Source of the DNA: a virus
Strand: one strand, 5' to 3'
DNA: 23,372 bases
Virus record (IMG/VR): IMGVR_UViG_3300031951_001230
Span: 1 to 23,372 of that record
The position numbers and the translations under genes were made by a program. The notes beneath the pieces were generated by a model. It had not been told where the DNA came from. It did not search any database and saw nothing but the letters and a program-made list of their open reading frames with translations. Positions 6,414-12,720 of this stretch are shown here, piece by piece. Numbering within the stretch: position 1 is the stretch's first letter; each line of letters begins with the position of its first letter.

Positions 6414-7451
6414 TTATTTTATTATTTCATTTATGTTTGTTAATACTTTTTTTAGGTATACGTATCTTATTTTATTTTCATTACAATATTTTTTAGCGGC
6501 ATTAATTTTCATTTCTTCATTTAATTTTCCTTTTACACCCCTAATAAACCCTTTAATCTCTAATAATATTTTTTCACCATTATATTCGATTAAAAAATCT
6601 GGTAAGTATAACGTACCGTTTTCCTTTTCAATATAAAAAGGTTCATAACTATATATTATATTATTTAGTTCTAAAAATTCTATTGTTTTAAATTCCCAAG
6701 AACTTCTATACCTTATTATACTTTTATTTAAACAATTCTTTACTTTAATAAAACCAGTTTTAAAGAATTTTGTTGACCCCATATTTTCATTCCTATTCAT
6801 GCTAATAGTTGATATTATTGACATCATTTTTGTGTGTATAGTATTTATATTTTCATCACATATATTAATATCATTAATTTCATTCTTAAAGTTTAAAAAT
6901 ATCGTTTCATTTAAATATTTATTAGATTTTAAAAAATTTTTAACCTTTTTTATCTTATATTGTTTTGATTTTCTTAAATCTGAAATTGTTAATCCATATA
7001 ATTTATTTATTTCATCTTCCGTTTTTAATGTTGTATCTATGTTTTTATTATTTAAAAATTTTATTTTAAAATTAATACTAGAGTTTTGAATTTTTTTTGT
7101 TTCTCTAAACGAATCGCCTCTATTAATACCCTTCATTTTTATTTTCATCTTTTCAGAATGTTCTGGTCTTAATTTACCTTTACTATGATAACCCTTAAAA
7201 AAATTAACGCAGTCATCAGGCCATGCAAATCTACCGTTCTTCCATATTTTTAATATGTTGTTATTTGAGTAACAATTCTTAAAATTATCAAATGTTAATA
7301 CGTTATTTAAATATAAGTTTTTCAAAGCTTTGTGTTTTTGATATACATCTTTTATTATTTTATCAATATATTTAATTAATTCTGAATCAAATAACGTTAT
7401 AAAATCTTTGTTATTAATTAATTCATTTATTTTTGTGTGTTTTTTTATCAT
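6414..7451 (-). CDS. Free-standing homing-endonuclease-like protein (NUMOD3 plus PD-(D/E)XK/Vsr-like nuclease)
   Basis: A 345-residue protein encoded between the two nrdA halves. Residues 87-115 (GYHSKGKLRPEHSEKMKIKM, then KGINRG) match the NUMOD3 DNA-binding motif typical of phage homing endonucleases. The C-terminal domain has YRSSWEFKTIEFLE (Glu253), YLPDFLIEYNG (Asp285) and ILLEIKG (Glu298, Lys300), a PD-(D/E)XK arrangement; the 'RSSWE...PDF' signature also occurs in Vsr-like nucleases of T4-type phages. Homing endonucleases between split-intein gene halves are known ('fractured genes' described from phage metagenomes). The likely role is to cleave intein-less nrdA and so spread the cassette. 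The start ATG 7449-7451 immediately follows a 23-bp hairpin, and the protein is Lys/Asn/Ile-rich compared with NrdA. Which nuclease subfamily it belongs to is uncertain. Confidence 0.83.
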   Translation of the reverse strand: MIKKHTKINELINNKDFITLFDSELIKYIDKIIKDVYQKHKALKNLYLNNVLTFDNFKNCYSNNNILKIWKNGRFAWPDDCVNFFKGYHSKGKLRPEHSEKMKIKMKGINRGDSFRETKKIQNSSINFKIKFLNNKNIDTTLKTEDEINKLYGLTISDLRKSKQYKIKKVKNFLKSNKYLNETIFLNFKNEINDINICDENINTIHTKMMSIISTISMNRNENMGSTKFFKTGFIKVKNCLNKSIIRYRSSWEFKTIEFLELNNIIYSYEPFYIEKENGTLYLPDFLIEYNGEKILLEIKGFIRGVKGKLNEEMKINAAKKYCNENKIRYVYLKKVLTNINEIIK

Positions 7452-7503
7452 ATAAATTGGTCTTTTTAATAAATATTTTAATTTATTAAAAAGACCAATT
7501 TAT
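7452..7503 (-). promoter_or_regulatory. Perfect 23-bp RNA hairpin abutting the endonuclease start codon
   Basis: Arms 7452-7474 and 7481-7503 are perfectly complementary with a 6-base loop (7475-7480). The stem ends at the base directly before the ATG (7449-7451) and would occupy the whole ribosome-binding region. There is no U-tract on either side, so it is not an intrinsic terminator. The likely roles are translational repression of the endonuclease when transcribed from upstream, as described for T4 intron endonucleases, or an RNase III-type processing site between the nrdA halves. Confidence 0.8.
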
Positions 7504-7510
7504 GTTTAGG

Positions 7511-8992
7511 TTATTGTAATATTTTTAACATATCGTTTTCAATTAAGTCTTTAGCCATAACATACCCTCTATTAATTGTATATATTTTATGTTCTGGTGT
7601 GCATATTAGTTTTTTATTTGTTTTATCATCTATTATTTCTAAAACTTCTGCATCTTTACTAGTCATAGCTGATGCTAATAGCTGTTTGTATTCTATAATA
7701 TCGTTTTCAATATTATAAGATTTAACTAATATATTCTTATTGACTTTAAATAATTCATTTAATGTTTTGATATCAACCTTATGTTCTTCATTATCTAAAA
7801 TTATGTCTATTATTGAATCTTCAGATATGCATAGATTACTCATTTTAATTGGACCAATATTTGATTGCATATTTCTTTTGTTAGCGTTGTCTTTATACAT
7901 AACATAAGGTCTGCCACTCTCAACTTGAGATTTAATAATAGAGTCAAATATTTCTTTAGGATTTACTTTCTTACCTATACCTAGATTAACAGCTTTTTCA
8001 TACTCTTCATTAAATTCAGTACCATATAAATCATATAATGGTCTTAATCCAGCTTTTTTAATATCATTAGGACAAAATAAATACCAATCACCACCAGTTT
8101 CTAATCTCTCCATAAACAAATCATTTATTACAACAGCTGTAAATAAATCACGTGTTCTTAATTGTTCATCCCCAATTGGTAATGTTAATTCTAAGAAATC
8201 AATAATATCTTTATGCCAAACAGATAAATATAAAGCGCAACTACCAGAACGAGAACCTTGTTTATAAAATCTCATTTTTGATTGTACCATGTCAGCAAAT
8301 CTAACAATACCACCAGCATTACCTTGAAAAGATTCTACAACACTTTCTTTGCTTCTTAATGGGTCAACCAATAACCCAATACCAGAACCTTCTTTAGATG
8401 CTGCTGATATCATCGTTAATGTGTTTTCTATTTCTTGAAAGCTATCCCCTTCTAAATGTGTTAAGTTACAAGAAATCATACCACCTCGTTTATCAATACC
8501 AGCATTGGTATAAATTGGTGTGGCAAAATTAATTCTTTTTAAATTAAGCTCATTTATTAAATTATTTCTTAACTCTTCATTATCACCATGTAAATGATTT
8601 GCAACCCTTTCATACATACATGATGGTAATTCAATAGGGTTTTTATTAGAATCTCTTTTAGAATATTTAGTTAAAAAAGTTGTTGCAGCAAAAAAATCAT
8701 ATGTTAAATCAACTGGTTTTAATTCTTTACCAATTAATTTAGATTGTCTACTTAATAAAATCCTACCACCAAGTAATGAATAATCTGGGTGTTGTATTAT
8801 CTTGTCAGCCGCTTTAAACGCTATTATCTCGTCAATCTCAGTTGTTGTTATGTTATCCGTTATCAATGGTATAACCTCTTGAAATAATGAATCAGAATCA
8901 ATTTTTAATCCATTTGATTGACCTTTTATTCTACTTAGAATCTTATTTGGCATAAATGCCTGTGTCGTTTTATCTCTCTTTAATATTCTCAT
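7511..8992 (-). CDS. nrdA: Ribonucleotide reductase large subunit, N-terminal half followed by split-intein N fragment
   Basis: A 493-residue product. Residues about 1-85 form an ATP-cone-like start (MRILKRDKTTQAFMPNKILS), followed by the N-terminal part of the class I RNR barrel with GGMISCNLTH (Cys175, counterpart of redox Cys225), SKEGSGIGLLVDPLRS and QGSRSGSCALYLSVWH. The extein ends ...KMSNL at residue 387; Asn386 corresponds to catalytic Asn437. Residues 388-493 are an intein N fragment starting with Cys388 (CISEDSIIDI, block A) and containing block B (CTPEHKIYTINRGY, TxxH). It ends at a genuine TAA, so the active site is only completed by protein trans-splicing with the product of 5318-6412. 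The start ATG 8990-8992 lies just downstream of a TTTG-N20-TAAATTTG promoter candidate. Confidence 0.93.
   Translation of the reverse strand: MRILKRDKTTQAFMPNKILSRIKGQSNGLKIDSDSLFQEVIPLITDNITTTEIDEIIAFKAADKIIQHPDYSLLGGRILLSRQSKLIGKELKPVDLTYDFFAATTFLTKYSKRDSNKNPIELPSCMYERVANHLHGDNEELRNNLINELNLKRINFATPIYTNAGIDKRGGMISCNLTHLEGDSFQEIENTLTMISAASKEGSGIGLLVDPLRSKESVVESFQGNAGGIVRFADMVQSKMRFYKQGSRSGSCALYLSVWHKDIIDFLELTLPIGDEQLRTRDLFTAVVINDLFMERLETGGDWYLFCPNDIKKAGLRPLYDLYGTEFNEEYEKAVNLGIGKKVNPKEIFDSIIKSQVESGRPYVMYKDNANKRNMQSNIGPIKMSNLCISEDSIIDIILDNEEHKVDIKTLNELFKVNKNILVKSYNIENDIIEYKQLLASAMTSKDAEVLEIIDDKTNKKLICTPEHKIYTINRGYVMAKDLIENDMLKILQ
7514..7831 (-). other. Split-intein N fragment (IntN, 106 residues)
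   Basis: Begins at the Cys codon 7829-7831 and runs to the codon before the stop. It has Hint blocks A and B, and with IntC totals about 140 residues, the size of an endonuclease-less mini-intein split at the usual loop. No endonuclease domain is inside; that gene is separate. Confidence 0.9.
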
Positions 8993-8999
8993 ATAATTA

Positions 9000-9031
9000 C
9001 AAATTTACTACTTTTTTTTAAATATAACAAA
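9000..9031 (-). promoter_or_regulatory. Bacteroidota-type promoter candidate for nrdA
   Basis: On the minus strand: TTTG (9028-9031), 20-base spacer, TAAATTTG (9000-9007), matching the Bacteroidota sigma-A consensus TTTG-N19-21-TAnnTTTG. The expected start site falls within a few bases of the ATG at 8992, so the message would be almost leaderless. The same arrangement with N20 precedes gp32. AT-richness makes chance matches possible. Confidence 0.42.
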
Positions 9032-9166
9032 GAAACAAATAACAAATAAAATATAAAAAAAAAATTATTATTTATAAAAAATCAATACTTTTTTTCTTTT
9101 AACATATTTATTATTAACAATAACAAAAATAAAAAAATAACAATTAACTAAAAAAAATAAATTACT

Positions 9167-9655
9167 ATGGCCGATTTACTCATGAAAATGCCACTACCTT
9201 ATGAACCTAAAAGAAAAAATAGGTGGCTTATTACTTTTCCAGCAGATTTAGGTATTCAACAATGGTGGTTGTCTTCAGCTTCAAGACCATCAATAACACA
9301 AAATGAAACTGAAATAGCATTTTTAAATACCTCAACTTGGGTTGTGGGTCGTTTTAATTGGGAAGCTATTGATGTTACTTTCCGTGACCCTATCGGACCT
9401 TCAGCTTCTCAAGCTATTATGGAATGGGTTCGTTTACACTCAGAATCAATTACTGGTAGACAAGGTTATGCAGTTGGTTATAAAAGACCTGTAGAATTGG
9501 AAATGCTTGACCCTACTGGTGTTGTGGTTGAAAAATGGTTACTTGATGGTACTATGTTAACTAACGTTAATTTTGGTGACCTTTCTTTTGAAGATGATGG
9601 TATTGCTGAAATTACAGCAACTTTAAGATTTGATAGAGCAATACTCCTTTTTTGA
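9167..9655 (+). CDS. 19: Tail tube protein, gp19-like
   Basis: A 162-residue protein, practically the length of T4 gp19 (163). Family pattern: a short N-terminal region with PYEPKRKNRWLITFPADLGI, then beta strands including FNWEAIDVTFRDPIGPSASQ, a helix AIMEWVRLHSESITGRQGYA, and the C-terminal beta-hairpin LSFEDDGIAEITATLRFDRA. gp19-type subunits stack as hexameric rings to form the DNA conduit inside the sheath. It is the only convincing plus-strand gene here, standing alone between nrdA and the accessory operon, with its own upstream AT-rich region (8993-9166) and a strong terminator at 9692. Start ATG 9167 follows an A-rich leader without an AGGAGG-type site. A CATATTTATTAT stretch at 9103-9115 resembles the leader element of the minus-strand structural genes. 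Confidence 0.87.
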   Translation: MADLLMKMPLPYEPKRKNRWLITFPADLGIQQWWLSSASRPSITQNETEIAFLNTSTWVVGRFNWEAIDVTFRDPIGPSASQAIMEWVRLHSESITGRQGYAVGYKRPVELEMLDPTGVVVEKWLLDGTMLTNVNFGDLSFEDDGIAEITATLRFDRAILLF

Positions 9656-9691
9656 TTTTTTGATTATCAACTACTTACGTATTTTTTTAAT

Positions 9692-9722
9692 AAAAACTCT
9701 TTCAAACGAAAGAGTTTTTTTA
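9692..9722 (+). terminator. Intrinsic terminator after the tail tube gene
   Basis: A 12-bp perfect stem (aaaaactctttc / gaaagagttttt) with an AAAC loop, followed by a T-run on the plus strand. It starts 37 bases beyond the gp19 stop. The A-run on the other side would also allow termination of minus-strand transcripts. Confidence 0.85.
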
Positions 9723-9741
9723 TTTTAATATAATTAAGTGT

Positions 9742-9825
9742 ATGTCAGAATCAGAAATTATGTTATCTAGAGGTATAAATAAGATATATGATTGTGGTAC
9801 TGTTAAATGGGTAATTAATTACTAA
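9742..9825 (+). CDS. Possible 27-aa ORF or gene remnant
   Basis: ATG 9742 to TAA 9823-9825 encodes MSESEIMLSRGINKIYDCGTVKWVINY (27 residues). It lies directly after the gp19 terminator and its stop overlaps the 3' end of the convergent gene at 9815. The IYDCGTVKW segment looks like real protein rather than random translation, so it may be the left-over of a longer gene. There is no ribosome site and no homologue I can name; it may equally be chance. Confidence 0.25.
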   Translation: MSESEIMLSRGINKIYDCGTVKWVINY

Positions 9826-10708
9826 ACGTGTCAAAAATTTTTCTATGGAACTCATCGTAGGTTAAATCTGGTGATATTGTTACAATAGGGTTAATTTTTA
9901 TTTCTAAATTTATTGGTAGTTCTTTATTTAATATTTTTGCTGCCATATATCTATGATGACCATCTTCTATATAAAACCCTGGTTTTTTATTTTTAATTTT
10001 TAAAAATGAGACATCAATTGGTTCTGATAAGTTTATTTTTTTAGCCCATTCTTTTGGTGATAAACCGCTTTTTTCTATTTCATATACAACATTTTCCAAA
10101 TCGGCTAACCATTTTAATTTTAATTCTTTTGGTTTTAAGGTTTTAATATCTTCTTCAGAAAAACCATGTGCTAATCTATCTAATAGTTCTATTGATAAAC
10201 CACCACTTCTAAGTAATTGTTCTGATGTTTCATATTTTGATAATTCTTTTTTTAAATCATTAATGTATAAATCATTTTTAAATTTAAAAACATCATTATA
10301 TAATGTGTTTTCAGTTATTAGTTCGTCAAAAATAACATCCCATTTGGTTAGAGGTATCCACCCATATTTTGTTTTTATTTCTAATTTATTTACTGGGATA
10401 TTTTCAAATGTTATATATTCATCACCTTTATTATTTTTTATTCTGTTAGACAATTCAAAATCATCAGTTAAAATTGTTCTTAATATTACCATTCTATCTT
10501 TACCACCTTTAGACATGGCATAATATTTTGCATAATCAATATCGTTTGTGAAGCTAATTGAAGGTTTTATTTCACCAACATTATTTGTTTTAATATAACC
10601 ATCTTTTTTTATATTGTTTGCAGCACCTTTACTAGTCCCATGATAAAGATAAATCTGTTCATTATTATTGGTAATTTCCCTTAATAGTTTTCTTATTAGT
10701 TGTTTCAT
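9815..10708 (-). CDS. PARP-like (H-Y-E) ADP-ribosyltransferase-fold protein with C-terminal ParB-like domain
   Basis: A 297-residue protein. Residues 1-12 (MKQLIRKLLREI) match the N-termini of two neighbouring genes. Residues about 19-115 show an ADP-ribosyltransferase pattern of the H-Y-E class: YLYHGTS (His23), SISFTNDIDYAKYYA (Tyr62/63) and GDEYITFENIP (Glu97). The C-terminal portion has FLKIKNKKPGFYIEDGHHRY (residues 235-254) followed by MAAKIL, the 'DGHHRy.Aa' signature of ParB/sulfiredoxin-like domains. ADP-ribosylation of a host target is the natural inference for the first domain, as with T4 Alt/ModA; the ParB-like part may bind or cut DNA or act as an NTPase. This is the last gene of a four-gene operon (12654 to 9815). 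No motif proves activity. Confidence 0.62.
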   Translation of the reverse strand: MKQLIRKLLREITNNNEQIYLYHGTSKGAANNIKKDGYIKTNNVGEIKPSISFTNDIDYAKYYAMSKGGKDRMVILRTILTDDFELSNRIKNNKGDEYITFENIPVNKLEIKTKYGWIPLTKWDVIFDELITENTLYNDVFKFKNDLYINDLKKELSKYETSEQLLRSGGLSIELLDRLAHGFSEEDIKTLKPKELKLKWLADLENVVYEIEKSGLSPKEWAKKINLSEPIDVSFLKIKNKKPGFYIEDGHHRYMAAKILNKELPINLEIKINPIVTISPDLTYDEFHRKIFDTFSN

Positions 10709-10723
10709 TTATCTTTTTTTTTA

Positions 10724-11233
10724 TTAAAATAAATCAATATAATATTTTTGGGTGAATTCTTCTATTTTAAATAGGGTTCTGTTCATATCATTTATTATTC
10801 TATCTAATTCGTTTTTTGGTATTTCTTCATTATTTTTTACCATTATTTCTTTATTATAAGATAGGGTTTCATTTAAACCTTTCATCGCAATAATAAAAAC
10901 TCTAAATGTTAAATCATCCATTTCTTTTGGTTGCATTGTATGAAATTGATTTTTTATAATAAATTTATGAAACGTATTATCATTTATTTTATGTGGGTAA
11001 TAAATGATTTCAGATGAGATGTTTAACTGTGGGAATTTTATTATTTCATCACCCATCATCATTGTTACGTTTTCATTATAAACTACTCTTTGTGCTTCTA
11101 ATCTTTTTTCGTCTCTAGGGTGTTTAAATATATTATATTCTTTAAGAAAAGGGATTCTTTTAATTAATATATCTTTAATATTATTGTTTGATTCTAAGTT
11201 TTCTCTTAGTAATTTTTTAATTAATTTTTTCAT
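10724..11233 (-). CDS. Hypothetical protein with MKKLIKKLLREN-type N-terminus
   Basis: A 169-residue protein. The start ATG 11231-11233 is preferred over an in-frame TTG at 11252-11254, because the N-terminus then aligns with MKNLIKKILREN of the upstream neighbour and MKQLIRKLLREI of the downstream one, and because the TTG would overlap the previous gene. The remainder is charged and mixed alpha/beta (RIPFLKEYNIFKHPRDEKRL ... FHKFIIKNQFHTMQPKEMDD), with a helical C-terminus. No family recognised. Five bases separate the upstream stop codon from this ATG, so the genes are probably translated together. Possibly a packaged accessory protein, by the shared N-terminus. Confidence 0.62.
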   Translation of the reverse strand: MKKLIKKLLRENLESNNNIKDILIKRIPFLKEYNIFKHPRDEKRLEAQRVVYNENVTMMMGDEIIKFPQLNISSEIIYYPHKINDNTFHKFIIKNQFHTMQPKEMDDLTFRVFIIAMKGLNETLSYNKEIMVKNNEEIPKNELDRIINDMNRTLFKIEEFTQKYYIDLF

Positions 11234-11237
11234 GTTA

Positions 11238-11813
11238 TTAATGGTCTCCGACAATAGCGTTAATTGGTTTTTTTAATTCTTCACCATTTATTTTAATTAT
11301 TTTCACATTAGTACCTTTATTTAGCGCACATTCCCATTGGTCTTCACCATACCAAATAAATGAATGAAACCCATAAATCCAATCTATATCTTTTGGGTTA
11401 ATAATAGCTTCTAATATATAAGGTTCACCCGTTTTCATCATTTTTATATTTGGGTGTCGCTCTCCGTATGCCCCAACGCCATTTTCATCAAATGACCAAT
11501 GCTTACCTATATCTTTTATATCTAAATCTTTTATAGAATTTAATTTAATTAATCTATAAATTGTTATTTTATTACTGTTTTTTAATTCATTATATTTATC
11601 AACATATAGTTCTATTCTTTCTATATAATTATCTCTAGAGTATTCTGCTTGTATATCATTTTTATCTTCTTCATACGCATCAAAAGATTCAGCAACGTCT
11701 TCTATATTTTCATAAGCGTATTTTGTCGCTGTTTCGTAGTTAGATAAAAATGAATCATATTCATTATATTCATTTAAATTTTCTCTTAATATTTTTTTAA
11801 TTAAATTTTTCAC
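11238..11813 (-). CDS. Putative ADP-ribosyltransferase-like protein (R-S-E pattern)
   Basis: A 191-residue protein starting at GTG 11811-11813, one base after the upstream TAA (11815-11817). Residues 1-12 are the shared basic helix MKNLIKKILREN. A helical acidic region (about 15-80) is followed by a C-terminal domain with ITIYRLIKL (Arg87), IGKHWSFDENG (Trp106-Ser107) and YGEDQWECAL (Gln159, Glu161), with YILEAIINPKDIDW between. This order, Arg on strand 1, a W-S/T-F motif, and Q/E-x-E near the end, matches R-S-E type ADP-ribosyltransferases. The assignment rests on motif order only. If right, the operon holds two different ADP-ribosyltransferase-fold proteins. Confidence 0.55.
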   Translation of the reverse strand: MKNLIKKILRENLNEYNEYDSFLSNYETATKYAYENIEDVAESFDAYEEDKNDIQAEYSRDNYIERIELYVDKYNELKNSNKITIYRLIKLNSIKDLDIKDIGKHWSFDENGVGAYGERHPNIKMMKTGEPYILEAIINPKDIDWIYGFHSFIWYGEDQWECALNKGTNVKIIKINGEELKKPINAIVGDH

Positions 11814-11814
11814 G

Positions 11815-12654
11815 TTACTTTTCTTTACTCATTTTATATAAATTAATTTTTTCTGATGTTCCAATAAGATTGCCGCTATCATCATAGTTAGAAATAGTTT
11901 GATAGGTATATTTAACATATTCTGAACCTTCTTTAATTAAATTTGTACAATATTTATATAATGTATTAGACTGTGTGTCATTAGTTTCTTTAATAATTTC
12001 TTCAGCTGCTCTTAACCCACCATTAGCTAAGTTTATACTAGCCTCACCAAATGTTTTAATGTCTTCTGGGTTAACAACACCATGTGACTCTCTTAATCTT
12101 ATTAAATATATTATTGCTTTAGTTACCATGTTAGTATCTCTTAAATGTTCTGACCCTCTTTCTTTCATATCCATTATAAAACCTATGGCAATATTTATAT
12201 GCATTTCACTTATTGGTTGATTAGTTGTACTAGCGTATGCTAATGAAGCTGAAATAATTAAAAAAACCATAACTAATATAGTTAAGTTAATAAGTTTAAA
12301 TACTACAGGGTATTTTTCTCTAAAAGATAGAACTGTTTTTGATACCCAATTAATAAAAGTTTTTAATTTTTCTAATATTTTTAATCCTATTTTAGATGCG
12401 TTTAACAAAAAAGTGTTTAACACTTCTATTATCTTTTGGTTTATTTTTTCAGATATATTTGAAAATATATTTTCATTAATTGTTAAATTTAATTCTTTAA
12501 TATATTCTTTTTCACTTATTTTATTTTCAATAAAATTTTTTGTTAATTTATGTTCTATTAAGAATTCTTTATTAAACTCAATTTTAGTGTGATTTTGTTG
12601 TTCTTCTAATAAGTTCTTAAACTTATTCATAAACATTCTCATTTCTTTGCTCAT
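11815..12654 (-). CDS. Hypothetical single-pass membrane protein
   Basis: A 279-residue protein, start ATG 12652-12654 (a later Met, giving MNKFKNLLEEQQ, is an alternative start that resembles the basic (L/I)-x-E N-termini of its neighbours). Residues about 40-115 are amphipathic, probably coiled-coil. Residues 118-141 (VFKLINLTILVMVFLIISAS and on) form one strong transmembrane helix. The C-terminal half is helical (NIAIGFIMDMKERGSEHLRD ... EASINLANGGLRAAEEIIKE). No known family is recognised. It is the first gene of the accessory operon, after the nrdB terminator and a TATTTATA leader element. Confidence 0.6.
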   Translation of the reverse strand: MSKEMRMFMNKFKNLLEEQQNHTKIEFNKEFLIEHKLTKNFIENKISEKEYIKELNLTINENIFSNISEKINQKIIEVLNTFLLNASKIGLKILEKLKTFINWVSKTVLSFREKYPVVFKLINLTILVMVFLIISASLAYASTTNQPISEMHINIAIGFIMDMKERGSEHLRDTNMVTKAIIYLIRLRESHGVVNPEDIKTFGEASINLANGGLRAAEEIIKETNDTQSNTLYKYCTNLIKEGSEYVKYTYQTISNYDDSGNLIGTSEKINLYKMSKEK

Positions 12655-12670
12655 AATATATTAATTTTTA

Positions 12671-12683
12671 TATAAATATATTA
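12671..12683 (-). promoter_or_regulatory. AT-rich leader element upstream of the accessory operon
   Basis: The third exact copy of plus-strand tataaatata (12671-12680), 17 bases before the start at 12654 and right after the nrdB terminator. A promoter role is inferred from its position after a terminator. Confidence 0.33.
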
Positions 12684-12687
12684 ACAA

Positions 12688-12716
12688 TAAAAAAACCCAC
12701 TTTAAAGTGGGTTTAT
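12688..12716 (-). terminator. Intrinsic terminator after nrdB
   Basis: A palindrome aaacccacttt/aaagtgggttt (12693-12714) with a U-run on the minus-strand transcript given by the plus-strand a's at 12689-12695. It starts five bases beyond the nrdB stop. Confidence 0.85.
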
Positions 12717-12720
12717 ATTT

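Noticed and set aside
7452-7503. Intrinsic terminator after the nrdA N-half
   Set aside because: The stem is long and AT-rich and neither side has a U-tract; the end touches the start codon, which fits translational control better.
6412-7831. Group I or II intron carrying the endonuclease
   Set aside because: The boundary sequences translate into conserved intein motifs on both sides, including Cys1, TxxH and His-Asn-Cys, which an intron would not explain.
5318-8992. nrdA as a pseudogene broken by an insertion
   Set aside because: Both halves are intact frames with all catalytic residues, and each ends or begins with canonical intein blocks; a decaying gene would not retain these.
8993-9166. 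tRNA or other structured RNA in the AT-rich divergent region
   Set aside because: No cloverleaf, stable G+C stem or T-loop-like segment is visible; only promoter-type elements can be argued.
11234-11254. TTG start for the gene at 10724
   Set aside because: It overlaps the upstream gene, whereas the downstream ATG gives an N-terminus matching its two neighbours.
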